NCBI GenBank assembly: GCA_964586425.1
Contig: CAZPHI010000035.1
Coordinates: forward strand, 1-21,028
DNA length: 21,028 nucleotides
Direction: 5' to 3'
Origin: CAZPHI01 sp964586425
Lineage (GTDB): Bacteria > Bacillota > Clostridia > Lachnospirales > Lachnospiraceae
The position numbers and the translations under genes are program-made. How positions within the stretch are numbered: position 1 is the first letter of the stretch; every line of letters begins with the position of its first letter. Below, piece after piece: positions 13,482 through 21,028 of the stretch. A model generated the notes under the pieces. That model was not told the DNA's origin. It was given only the letters and a program-made list of their open reading frames with translations, and ran no database searches.

Positions 13482-16016
13482 ATGGTTCAATATACAGTTA
13501 CGGGAATGAGCTGCGCGGCGTGCAGTACACGTGTTGAAAAAGCAGTTGGAAAAGTTGATGGGGTATCTTCGTGTTCAGTGAGCCTTCTTACTAATTCAAT
13601 GGGGATAGAAGGTGATGCACAGGCTTCAGATATTATTGAAGCTGTTGAAAAGGCTGGATATCATGCTGAATTGAAAGATAATAATGACAGTAAGCAGAGC
13701 GCGGCGGGAAGTAATAGTCACAATAATTCAGATGCTGAACTTGATATAACTAAGAAAGAAATAACAGTATTAAAAAATAGATTAGTTGCATCATTAGTGT
13801 TCTTAATTATTCTTATGTATTTTTCGATGGGACATATGATGTGGAACTGGCCGTTGCCAGCTATATTGGAGAATAATCATATTGCAATGGGACTTATACA
13901 ATTATTATTAACGACTATTGTGATGGTTATTAATCAGCATTTCTTTATAAGTGGATTTAAAGGCTTAATTCATGGTGCTCCTAATATGGATACATTAGTT
14001 GCATTAGGCTCAGCAGCTGCATATATTTATAGCACATATGCATTGTTTGCAATGACTAATGCACAGGTCATAGGTGATAGTAAAGCCGTAATGGAATATA
14101 TGCATGAATTTTATTATGAATCAGCAGCTATGATTCTTACCCTTATAACAGTTGGTAAGATGCTTGAAGCCAGATCAAAGGGCAGAACTACGGATGCACT
14201 GAAAGGATTAATGAAGCTTGCACCAAAGACAGCAGTGATCATTCGTGATGGAAAAGAACAGAAGGTAGCAGTTGAAGAGGTTAGAATTGGCGATGTATTC
14301 GTTGTCAGACCAGGAGAGAATATACCTGTAGATGGAATTGTAATTGAAGGCAATAGTGCAGTTAATGAATCAGCACTTACAGGTGAAAGTATTCCTGTTG
14401 ATAAGAATATTAATGATTCAGTTTTTGCAGCAACAACTAATCAGTCAGGTTATATACAATGCAAGGCATCAAGAGTCGGTGAATCGACAACTTTATCACA
14501 GATTATACAGATGGTAAGTGATGCAGCGGCAACTAAAGCACCTATTGCTAAGGTAGCAGATAAGGTCTCTGGGATATTTGTTCCAACAGTAATAGCTATT
14601 GCAATAGTTACAATGATTGTCTTGCTTATAACAGGAGCTGGAGTAGGCTATGCACTGGCAAGAGCAATATCTGTGCTTGTAATAAGCTGTCCGTGTGCAT
14701 TAGGACTTGCAACACCGGTAGCGATAATGGTTGGTAATGGTGTTGCTGCCAAGAATGGAATAATGTTCAAGACCGCTGTATCGCTTGAAACTACTGGAAG
14801 AACTCAGATAGTAGCACTTGATAAAACAGGTACAATTACAAGCGGTGAACCCGTTGTTACAGACATATATGCAGCTGATAATGTTATGACAGATGAACTT
14901 TTATGTATTGCTAATAGTCTTGAACAAAAGAGTGAACATCCATTAGCTAAAGCGATTGTGAAGTATGGAAAAGATAATTCAATTGAGAACAAGAATGTTG
15001 ATGGCTTCAAAGCATTGGCCGGTAATGGATTAAGTGGTAATATCGATGGAATAAGCGTATATGGTGGAAATTATTCCTATATAAGTTCTAAAGTTAATAT
15101 AGATAATTCAATTGAAGAAATTGCTGAAAAATTCGCAAATCAAGGAAAGACACCACTGTATTTTGCGGATGCCGCACAACTGCTCGGAATAATTGCTGTA
15201 GCAGATGTAATAAAGGAAGATAGCGCAAGGGCGGTTTCTGATTTGCAGAAGATGGGTATGAAGGTTGTTATGCTGACAGGTGACAATGAACTTACAGCAA
15301 AAGCAATTGGAAAGCAGGCTGGTGTTGATGAAGTTATAGCTGGTGTTTTACCTGAGGGCAAAGAAGAAGTAATTAGAAAGCTTAAAGAGCAAGGAAAAGT
15401 TGCGATGGTTGGCGATGGAATTAATGATGCACCGGCGCTTACAAGAGCTGATATTGGAATTGCTATAGGTGCCGGAACGGATATTGCTATTGATGCGGCA
15501 GATGTAGTTCTAATGAAAAGCAGCTTAAGCGATGTACCAGCAGCTATAACATTAAGCAAAAAAACACTAAAGAATATTCATGAGAATTTGTTTTGGGCAT
15601 TCTTTTATAATTGTGTGGGGATTCCGCTTGCTGCGGGTGTTTGGATTCCATTATTCCATTGGGAGTTGAATCCGATGTTTGGTGCGGCAGCAATGAGCTT
15701 ATCGAGCTTTTGCGTTGTAACTAATGCATTAAGACTTAATTTGGTTAAATTAAATAACAATAAAGCAAGTAACAAAACAAATAATATTGAAAAGAGGAAG
15801 AATACTATGAACAAGACAATGAAAATCGAAGGAATGATGTGTGGACACTGTGAAGCAAGAGTTAAGAAGACATTGGAAGCTTTGGATGGTGTGAAGGAGG
15901 CTGTTGTGAGTCATACAGAAGGTACAGCTGTTGTAACATTAGATACTGAGGTATCGGATGAGGTATTGACTAATGCAGTTGAAGCCCAGGATTATAAGGT
16001 AATTTCAATAATATAG
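13482..16016 (+). CDS. copA: Cu(I)-exporting P1B-type ATPase CopA with C-terminal CopZ-like domain
   Basis: An 844-residue inner-membrane pump that exports Cu(I) at the cost of ATP. In order: N-terminal HMA domain with GMSCAAC (C11, C14), a linker at about 65-95, paired helices, the actuator TGES at 300-303, the membrane metal site CPC at 403-405, the phosphorylated Asp D447 in DKTGT, HP at 486-487, GDGINDAP at 644-651 and last-helix metal ligands in FFYN and MSLSS. After the final helix, a polar linker (about 755-775) leads to a second HMA domain (776-844) with GMMCGHC (C787, C790), an unusual extra CopZ module. AAGGAGG at 13470-13476 precedes the start. No clear terminator follows. The start of the final domain has its own ribosome-site-like sequence (separate entry). 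Confidence 0.96.
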   Translation: MVQYTVTGMSCAACSTRVEKAVGKVDGVSSCSVSLLTNSMGIEGDAQASDIIEAVEKAGYHAELKDNNDSKQSAAGSNSHNNSDAELDITKKEITVLKNRLVASLVFLIILMYFSMGHMMWNWPLPAILENNHIAMGLIQLLLTTIVMVINQHFFISGFKGLIHGAPNMDTLVALGSAAAYIYSTYALFAMTNAQVIGDSKAVMEYMHEFYYESAAMILTLITVGKMLEARSKGRTTDALKGLMKLAPKTAVIIRDGKEQKVAVEEVRIGDVFVVRPGENIPVDGIVIEGNSAVNESALTGESIPVDKNINDSVFAATTNQSGYIQCKASRVGESTTLSQIIQMVSDAAATKAPIAKVADKVSGIFVPTVIAIAIVTMIVLLITGAGVGYALARAISVLVISCPCALGLATPVAIMVGNGVAAKNGIMFKTAVSLETTGRTQIVALDKTGTITSGEPVVTDIYAADNVMTDELLCIANSLEQKSEHPLAKAIVKYGKDNSIENKNVDGFKALAGNGLSGNIDGISVYGGNYSYISSKVNIDNSIEEIAEKFANQGKTPLYFADAAQLLGIIAVADVIKEDSARAVSDLQKMGMKVVMLTGDNELTAKAIGKQAGVDEVIAGVLPEGKEEVIRKLKEQGKVAMVGDGINDAPALTRADIGIAIGAGTDIAIDAADVVLMKSSLSDVPAAITLSKKTLKNIHENLFWAFFYNCVGIPLAAGVWIPLFHWELNPMFGAAAMSLSSFCVVTNALRLNLVKLNNNKASNKTNNIEKRKNTMNKTMKIEGMMCGHCEARVKKTLEALDGVKEAVVSHTEGTAVVTLDTEVSDEVLTNAVEAQDYKVISII
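15807..16016 (+). CDS. possible nested copper chaperone CopZ translated from within copA
   Basis: The last 69 residues of CopA start at Met776, an in-frame ATG at 15807, and form a complete HMA domain (MKIEGMMCGHCEARVKKTLEALDG, here described by its C787/C790 pair) of normal CopZ size. AGAGGAAG at 15793-15800 lies 6 bases upstream, inside the polar linker codons, and is well placed as a ribosome site. So one message could give both a full CopA with a tethered chaperone and a free CopZ. Alternatively the purine-rich linker is chance and only the fusion is made. The domain is seen; separate translation is inference. Confidence 0.45.
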   Translation: MNKTMKIEGMMCGHCEARVKKTLEALDGVKEAVVSHTEGTAVVTLDTEVSDEVLTNAVEAQDYKVISII

Positions 16017-16036
16017 CCAGAAATATAATAAAAGTC

Positions 16037-16065
16037 TTGAGCTTGAAGGATTAATCATATATAAT
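16037..16065 (+). promoter_or_regulatory. likely promoter upstream of the small membrane protein gene
   Basis: TTGAGC (16037-16042) and TATAAT (16060-16065) have a 17-base spacer. It sits in the short gap after copA, so the next two genes may have their own transcript. Confidence 0.5.
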
Positions 16066-16111
16066 TAAGCAAAGTTACTTATGAGAAATTAAGAATTTGG
16101 AGGTGAGAGAT

Positions 16112-16561
16112 ATGACAGCTTTTCTTAAAGTTATTGACAAAAGACGTGTAAATGTTTTGTTTGCTGTAATGATGAGTATGTTGTTATGTCTCTCATTTTA
16201 TTTTTATGGATTGAATAATGCATTGGACAATATTGATTACAAATATGATAGTTACACAGAAAGCACAATCGATAATATAGAATATAATCAACATGTAGAT
16301 GCGATGCAGGCTAAAGCATCAAATCAGGGAATTACAACAATTACAAAGGGAAACAGCATTTTACATAATAGATGGGTTAGAATTAATTATTTTAAAATCT
16401 ACAAAATTATTCTGAAAATTGCTATTTTGCCATTGGCATATATGAATATCTGCATATTTGCCTGTAACAAGAGAAAACAGATAATCAGGAAAATACTTAG
16501 TGTTATTCGAAGTAAGGATGGAAAAAAATCTTCTCTATTATTCATGAATACTACATTTTAA
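16112..16561 (+). CDS. hypothetical two-helix membrane protein
   Basis: A 149-residue protein with an N-terminal hydrophobic helix (about 14-33), a polar extracytoplasmic or cytoplasmic stretch of about 60 residues rich in N, D, Y and T, a second hydrophobic helix (about 97-117) and a strongly basic tail. The flanking KR-rich segments suggest both ends are in the cytoplasm. I do not recognise a family. GGAGGTGA at 16099-16106 supports the ATG at 16112 over an in-frame TTG at 16097. The exchanger gene follows after 22 bases, so a joint role in ion handling is possible but unproven. Confidence 0.6.
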   Translation: MTAFLKVIDKRRVNVLFAVMMSMLLCLSFYFYGLNNALDNIDYKYDSYTESTIDNIEYNQHVDAMQAKASNQGITTITKGNSILHNRWVRINYFKIYKIILKIAILPLAYMNICIFACNKRKQIIRKILSVIRSKDGKKSSLLFMNTTF

Positions 16562-16583
16562 TGAATAAAGGAGATTATAATAT

Positions 16584-17513
16584 ATGGAATTAATTTTACA
16601 GATATGTATACTGATAGTGGGCTTTGCAATGCTTGTAAAAGGTGCAGACTGGTTCGTAGAAGGTGTGTCAGCTATTGCTGAACATATGCGTATACCGCAG
16701 TTAGTAATTGGATTAACAATTGTTGCAATGGGAACTAGTGCACCAGAAGCTGCTGTAAGTATAACTGCGGCGATAAAGGGCAATGCAGGAATAACGGTTG
16801 GAAATATCGTAGGAAGTAATATTCTGAATATACTTATTATATTAGGAATAACTTCGGCAATTGTGACAGTAGCAGTTGCCAAGTCAACATATTATTATGA
16901 GATACCATACATGATATTAATTACCGTAGTGTTATTGGTTATGGGAACTGATAATTCAATTAATTTTCTAGAAGGTATTATTTTATGGGTATTATTTATT
17001 GCCTATTTATTGTATCTTCTTCGAATGGCAAAGAAGAATAAAACACAACAGCAAGAAGAGAAGAAAATAAGTGTCAGTAAGATGCTTTTATCAGCTGTAA
17101 TTGGTGGCGTATTAATCATTGCAGGTAGTTCATTAACAGTAGATAGTGCGACCTATATTGCACGTTTAGCTGGATTAAGTGAACGATTTATAGGTTTGAC
17201 TATAGTTGCATTAGGAACATCTCTTCCAGAACTATTTACATCAGTAACTGCAGCAATTAAAGGAAAAGCAGACATTGCAATAGGCAATATTGTAGGAAGC
17301 AATATATTCAACATACTTTTCGTAATCGGTACAACGGCACTTATTATTCCTGTTGAATTTGAGACAAAATTTATTATAGATACAGTAATAGCTATAGCAG
17401 CAGGTGTTCTATTACTAATAAGTGTATTAAAAACTAAGAGTCTTAGAAGGCCATGGGGAATAGCAATGCTGCTAGCATATATGGCATATTTTGTGTATTT
17501 GATAAAATACTAA
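16584..17513 (+). CDS. CaCA-family Na+/Ca2+ exchanger-like transporter
   Basis: A 309-residue membrane protein with about ten helices that exchanges Ca2+ for Na+ or H+. Both inverted alpha repeats are intact: alpha-1 with GTSAPE (50-55) and GNIVGSNILN (73-82), alpha-2 with GTSLPE (211-216) and GNIVGSNIFN (234-243). These Glu, Asn and Ser residues make the ion sites. The polar loop between the halves (about 148-164, KNKTQQQEEKK) is short, as in prokaryotic members such as YrbG and the archaeal NCX. AAAGGAGA at 16567-16574 marks the start. A strong terminator follows. The counter-ion cannot be decided from sequence. Confidence 0.92.
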   Translation: MELILQICILIVGFAMLVKGADWFVEGVSAIAEHMRIPQLVIGLTIVAMGTSAPEAAVSITAAIKGNAGITVGNIVGSNILNILIILGITSAIVTVAVAKSTYYYEIPYMILITVVLLVMGTDNSINFLEGIILWVLFIAYLLYLLRMAKKNKTQQQEEKKISVSKMLLSAVIGGVLIIAGSSLTVDSATYIARLAGLSERFIGLTIVALGTSLPELFTSVTAAIKGKADIAIGNIVGSNIFNILFVIGTTALIIPVEFETKFIIDTVIAIAAGVLLLISVLKTKSLRRPWGIAMLLAYMAYFVYLIKY

Positions 17514-17543
17514 TTAAACTAATATAATATTGAGATATAGATT

Positions 17544-17582
17544 CGGAAGGTTCTAATGTAATTATAGGACCTTCCGTTTTTT
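17544..17582 (+). terminator. intrinsic terminator after the Ca2+ exchanger gene
   Basis: CGGAAGGTTCTA (17544-17555) pairs with TAGGACCTTCCG (17565-17576) with one G-U pair and a 9-base loop, followed by six T residues (17577-17582). Confidence 0.92.
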
Positions 17583-17584
17583 CA

Positions 17585-17613
17585 TTGCTTTTAATCGCTT
17601 GGAGTTTTATAAT
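17585..17613 (+). promoter_or_regulatory. likely promoter of the hybrid kinase gene
   Basis: TTGCTT (17585-17590) and TATAAT (17608-17613) have a 17-base spacer, just after the terminator. The -35 is weak (3 of 6). Confidence 0.45.
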
Positions 17614-17693
17614 ATAACTAGTTAGAAATTGTGGCGGTGTACTAAAGATAAGGGTTATTCATAATGTAGATTATGTGATAAGGAGGTATGTAT

Positions 17694-19811
17694 ATGCATA
17701 TTGATGAGCAGATACTTAATGTGATTGATGAACTGGCATTAATTATTGATGTAGTATCACAAAAAATAATATTTGCTAATGAGCATGTGTATACAGCATT
17801 TCCTGATAGCGAAGAATTAGAACAATTGAGGTATCAGTTAATTAGAGAATGTAAGCAAAGTGATGCCGTGGTGAGTATTAATGGATTATTGTTTGGATTC
17901 AAGCTAAGCAAGCATTATTTTATTGAATTGGCTGAAGAAGTAATTAATACTAAGACGATTGAGGATAAATTTGCAATTGTATATTTTAATATTGACAAGT
18001 TCCAGACATTCAATGATGCATATGGTTTTAGTGTAGGGGATGAATTCTTAAAATCAGTTGTAAAAACAATAATGGATGAAATAGAATATTATATAGAGGC
18101 AAGATATTCGGATGATCATTTTGTTGTACTTACAAGCATAGAGGGGTTAATAGATAAAATAAAAAGAATACATGAAAAAGTGCATACATATCAGCGTGAC
18201 GTTATTATGGAGATTAAGGCAGGGATATATGAACTGCATGATGATACTCCGATTTCAAAGGCGTGTGATCTAGCAAAGTTAGCTTGTGATAGTATAAAAT
18301 ACAATTATCATGAGGATTATAGATTCTATGATGCGAGTCTCAGAGACCAGCTATTAAAAGAAAAGTATATTATAGATAATATAGATAAAGCAGTAGAAAA
18401 TAGGTATCTAAAGGTATATTATCAGCCTGTTGTTAGGGTTATAAGTGATGTAATATGTGGTATGGAAAGTCTTGTAAGGTGGGATGATCCAGTCAAAGGT
18501 TTTTTATCTCCAGGAGATTTTATCCCAATACTTGAGAAACACAGATTGATAGACAGGGTAGACAAATATGTTATAGAAAAACAAAGGAATGAATTATCGA
18601 GAGCACTTGATGCTGCCAGATTGGCCAATGATGCTAAAACTGAATTTTTCTCAAGAATGAGTCATGATATGAGAACACCTATGAATGGAATACTTGGATT
18701 ATCAATGCTTTCAGAGAATGAGAATGATATAGATGTTTTAAAAAGCAATATGTTAAAAATCAGAGAATCAGGAGAATATCTACTTGGCTTGATTAATGAT
18801 ACACTTGATTTTCAACGTATTGAAAGTGGCAGAATGAATATACGTAAACAGAATGTTGATAATAAGGAATTCTGGAATAATATTATAGATATGGTAAAAC
18901 AGTCAGCATCCAAAAAGAATATTGAGTTTAGGGTGAAGAATGATGGATATAATCTTGACGGGTATGTAAAGGTTGATCCCTTACGAGTTAAGCAGATATT
19001 CATTAATCTATTATCTAATGCAATAAAATATACTCTTCCAGGCGGAACAGTGGAGTTGGAGATTAAGACCTTATCAAAGCATGATAATATATCACATGTT
19101 AGATTCATTATAAGAGATACTGGAGTCGGAATGAGTAGAGAATATCTGGATAATGGACTTTTTAAGCCTTTCTCGCAGGAAAAGAATGATATGACACTTC
19201 AGTATGCTGGTTCAGGATTAGGCTTGTCAATTGTGAAAAATTTATTGGATCTTATGAGTGGAAGTATTGAGGTTAGTAGTGAACTTGGAGTTGGCACAAC
19301 ATTTACAATAGAGATGGACATTGAAAGTGTAGATAATGTAGATATTAAAAAAATTAATAAAGAAGATATTAGGAAAAAAGAGAAGATTAAAGAGATACTT
19401 GATGGAAGACACATTCTGTTAGTTGAGGATCATCCGTTAAATGCTGAAATAGCATCAATGCTGCTTGCTAATATGAATTGTATTGTAACAAGGGCGGATA
19501 ACGGAAAAAGGGCCATTGATATATATAAAGCATCAAAAATAAAAGAGTTTGATTTGATTTTGATGGATATCAGAATGCCTGTAATGGATGGAATTGAATC
19601 AACAAAGGGTATCAGAGCACTTGATAGACCGGACGCTAAAGATATACCTATCATTGCAATGACAGCTAATGCTTATGAGGATGATGTTAGAAAATCTATA
19701 GAAGCTGGTATGAATGCTCATCTTGCGAAACCAATTGAACCGGATAGAATGTTTGATACAATGGCAAGGTATATTAGTATGTCATCAAATTTTTTTAAAG
19801 AAAATGTTTAA
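17694..19811 (+). CDS. chimeric hybrid histidine kinase: degenerate GGDEF, partial EAL, HisKA/HATPase, receiver
   Basis: A 705-residue signalling protein with no membrane segment. Residues about 91-215 form a GGDEF-fold domain whose active-site motif is degraded (RYSDDHF, 137-143), so no c-di-GMP synthesis is expected. Residues about 225-297 match only the first third of an EAL domain (YYQPVV, then ESLVRW instead of EALxRW, LSPGDFIPILEKHRLID); the rest, with most metal ligands, is missing. A coiled linker (QRNELSRALDAARLANDAK) joins directly to HisKA with H324 in FFSRMSHDMRTPMNG, then the HATPase with N442, DTGVGM (475-480) and GSGLGLSIV (506-514). The receiver has E578/D579, phosphoacceptor D625, T657 and K679. 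Kinase and receiver look intact. The ATG at 17694 lies 7 bases after AAGGAGG (17680-17686); an ATG at 17688 is too close. Input signal and output unknown. Confidence 0.92.
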   Translation: MHIDEQILNVIDELALIIDVVSQKIIFANEHVYTAFPDSEELEQLRYQLIRECKQSDAVVSINGLLFGFKLSKHYFIELAEEVINTKTIEDKFAIVYFNIDKFQTFNDAYGFSVGDEFLKSVVKTIMDEIEYYIEARYSDDHFVVLTSIEGLIDKIKRIHEKVHTYQRDVIMEIKAGIYELHDDTPISKACDLAKLACDSIKYNYHEDYRFYDASLRDQLLKEKYIIDNIDKAVENRYLKVYYQPVVRVISDVICGMESLVRWDDPVKGFLSPGDFIPILEKHRLIDRVDKYVIEKQRNELSRALDAARLANDAKTEFFSRMSHDMRTPMNGILGLSMLSENENDIDVLKSNMLKIRESGEYLLGLINDTLDFQRIESGRMNIRKQNVDNKEFWNNIIDMVKQSASKKNIEFRVKNDGYNLDGYVKVDPLRVKQIFINLLSNAIKYTLPGGTVELEIKTLSKHDNISHVRFIIRDTGVGMSREYLDNGLFKPFSQEKNDMTLQYAGSGLGLSIVKNLLDLMSGSIEVSSELGVGTTFTIEMDIESVDNVDIKKINKEDIRKKEKIKEILDGRHILLVEDHPLNAEIASMLLANMNCIVTRADNGKRAIDIYKASKIKEFDLILMDIRMPVMDGIESTKGIRALDRPDAKDIPIIAMTANAYEDDVRKSIEAGMNAHLAKPIEPDRMFDTMARYISMSSNFFKENV

Positions 19812-19866
19812 TTTTGTTTTATATTATTATATAATAATAAAAAATTAGATAAGTGAGGATTTATTA

Positions 19867-20853
19867 ATGAAAACAAGAGTTGGAATTATCGGTTATGGTA
19901 ATCTTGGACGAGGAGTTGAGTGCGCAGTCAAAGATGCTGATGATATGGAATTAGTTGCTGTATTCACAAGAAGAAACCCAGCAGATGTTACATTGCAGTT
20001 AAGCGGAGTGCCTGTATGCAGCGTAGATTATGTAGAGCAGTGGAAAGATAAAATAGATGTAATGATTCTTTGCGGCGGAAGTGCAACGGATCTTCCAGTA
20101 CAGACACCTAAGTATGCACAGATGTTTAATGTTATTGATAGTTTTGATACACATGCAAGAATACCTGAGCATTATAAAGCAGTTGATGATGCAGCAAAGA
20201 ATTCAAAACATATATCAATTATTTCTGTTGGATGGGATCCGGGAATGTTTTCACTTAATCGTGTATATGCTAATGCAATTCTTCCAGATGGAAAAGATTA
20301 TACATTCTGGGGTAAGGGTGTAAGTCAGGGACATTCAGATGCAATCAGAAGAATTAATGGTGTTAAGAATGCAAAACAGTATACTGTGCCTGTTGAAGAG
20401 GCTTTGTCAGAAGTTCGTTCGGGAGAGAATCCAGAATTAACTGCTAGACAGAAACATACAAGAGAATGTTTTGTAGTATTAGAAGATGGAGCAGATGCTG
20501 CAGCAGTAGAAAAAGAGATTAAAGAGATGCCTAATTATTTCGCTGATTATGATACAACAGTACATTTTATTAGTGAAGAAGAATTAATGAGAGATCATGC
20601 AGGAATGGCTCATGGAGGATTTGTTATTAGATCGGGTAAGACAGGCATGAATAAAGAACATAATCATATTATTGAATATAGTCTTAAGTTAGATTCTAAT
20701 CCTGAATTTACAACAAGTGTACTTGTAGCGTATGCAAGAGCTGCACATCGTCTTTTTGAAGAAGGACAGTGTGGTTGTAAAACAGTACTTGATATTGCTC
20801 CAGCATATCTTAGTCCAAAGAGTGGTGAGGAATTAAGAAAAGAATTATTATAA
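19867..20853 (+). CDS. ddh: meso-diaminopimelate D-dehydrogenase
   Basis: NADP-dependent enzyme (EC 1.4.1.16) that makes meso-diaminopimelate from tetrahydrodipicolinate and ammonia in one step, feeding lysine and peptidoglycan synthesis. The 328 residues are full length. The Rossmann motif GYGNLGRG is at 9-16, with FTRR (33-36) giving the arginines that hold the NADP phosphate. Substrate-site segments GWDPGMFS (122-129) and WGKGVSQGHSDA (148-159) are typical of Ddh. GTGAGGA just upstream serves as ribosome site. A TATAAT at 19830-19835 may be a -10 box but lacks a good -35. It stands as a single gene, ending in a strong terminator, with no other lysine genes in view. Confidence 0.95.
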   Translation: MKTRVGIIGYGNLGRGVECAVKDADDMELVAVFTRRNPADVTLQLSGVPVCSVDYVEQWKDKIDVMILCGGSATDLPVQTPKYAQMFNVIDSFDTHARIPEHYKAVDDAAKNSKHISIISVGWDPGMFSLNRVYANAILPDGKDYTFWGKGVSQGHSDAIRRINGVKNAKQYTVPVEEALSEVRSGENPELTARQKHTRECFVVLEDGADAAAVEKEIKEMPNYFADYDTTVHFISEEELMRDHAGMAHGGFVIRSGKTGMNKEHNHIIEYSLKLDSNPEFTTSVLVAYARAAHRLFEEGQCGCKTVLDIAPAYLSPKSGEELRKELL

Positions 20854-20869
20854 TAAAAGACATTAAAAG

Positions 20870-20913
20870 CATCATATCAATCAGTAAAATTGATTGATAT
20901 GATGTTTTTTTTT
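20870..20913 (+). terminator. intrinsic terminator after ddh
   Basis: CATCATATCAATCA (20870-20883) and TGATTGATATGATG (20891-20904) form a perfect 14-pair stem with a 7-base loop, followed by nine T residues (20905-20913). The preceding A-rich stretch could make it work in both directions. Confidence 0.95.
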
Positions 20914-20952
20914 ATATATTTATGATAGAATATAAATTGCTAATTTACAAAA

Positions 20953-20982
20953 TTGAAAAGAAATTAAAAGATATGGTATAAT
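20953..20982 (+). promoter_or_regulatory. promoter of a transcript running out of the window
   Basis: TTGAAA (20953-20958) and TATAAT (20977-20982) have an 18-base spacer. The transcript would start near 20989. The last bases contain AGAGC (21005-21009) complementary to GCTCT (21024-21028), which could be the beginning of a structured leader. The window ends before any gene. Confidence 0.65.
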
Positions 20983-21028
20983 TCTTAAGTGAAGTATCAC
21001 AGTCAGAGCAATAAATAAGAGCAGCTCT

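Noticed and set aside
15140..15559. 139-residue Ser/Ile-rich open frame on the minus strand in copA
   Set aside because: Mirror frame of the P-domain of CopA; low-complexity composition and no start signal.

Overview
The window reads as chromosomal DNA of an AT-rich, low-GC Firmicute, most likely a member of the Lachnospiraceae. The grounds are strong AGGAGG-type ribosome binding sites, TTGACA/TATAAT promoters, a DUF5685 to J-protein gene pair, an anaerobe-type flavodiiron protein, a flagellin, cytoplasmic pectin-degrading enzymes and a CopA carrying a C-terminal CopZ domain. A pectin-using genus such as Lachnospira would fit, but the sequence alone does not prove genus. All genes I accept lie on the + strand. 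I see no rRNA, tRNA, CRISPR array, intact insertion sequence or prophage.

Layout. (1) 68-2216: a short flagellin behind a vegetative-type promoter, then a flavodiiron protein (O2/NO reduction). (2) 2335-3862: a PII-like sensor overlapping by 11 bases a CPA2-type cation/proton antiporter, which looks like a sensor-transporter module. (3) 3863-4421: a 559-base non-coding stretch with four inverted repeats and a 14-base tandem repeat. (4) 4422-7925: a two-gene carbohydrate operon, with a LamG-like plus beta-propeller protein related to rhamnogalacturonan lyases and a GH28 polygalacturonase. Neither has a signal peptide, so they probably act on imported pectin oligomers. (5) 8147-12980: a tightly packed six-gene run (DUF5685, J-protein with cysteine-rich tail, small membrane protein, DUF2207-like membrane protein, NYN-LOTUS protein, Nudix hydrolase) closed by a clear terminator. 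(6) 13082-16016: a copper resistance operon with an operator/promoter, csoR and copA. The copA gene carries a 3' copZ-like domain with its own possible translation start. (7) 16112-17513: an unknown two-helix membrane protein and a CaCA-type Na+/Ca2+ exchanger, then a terminator. (8) 17694-19811: a chimeric signalling protein with a degenerate GGDEF, half an EAL domain, histidine kinase and receiver. (9) 19867-20853: meso-diaminopimelate dehydrogenase with a terminator, followed by a promoter and the first bases of an unseen transcript.

How the parts work together. The copper operon is the most completely readable unit: the CsoR operator sits inside the promoter spacer, so apo-CsoR blocks transcription and Cu(I) releases it. 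The pectin pair fits intracellular finishing of rhamnogalacturonan and polygalacturonan fragments. The six-gene run has no established common function. Its mix of a possible isoprenoid-synthase-like protein, a co-chaperone, membrane proteins, an RNA-binding NYN-LOTUS protein and a Nudix enzyme is the least explained part of the window. The items most worth following up are the PII-like/antiporter pair, the Asp-rich motifs of the DUF5685 protein, the nested copZ, the GGDEF/half-EAL/kinase chimera, and the structured intergenic region at 3863-4304.
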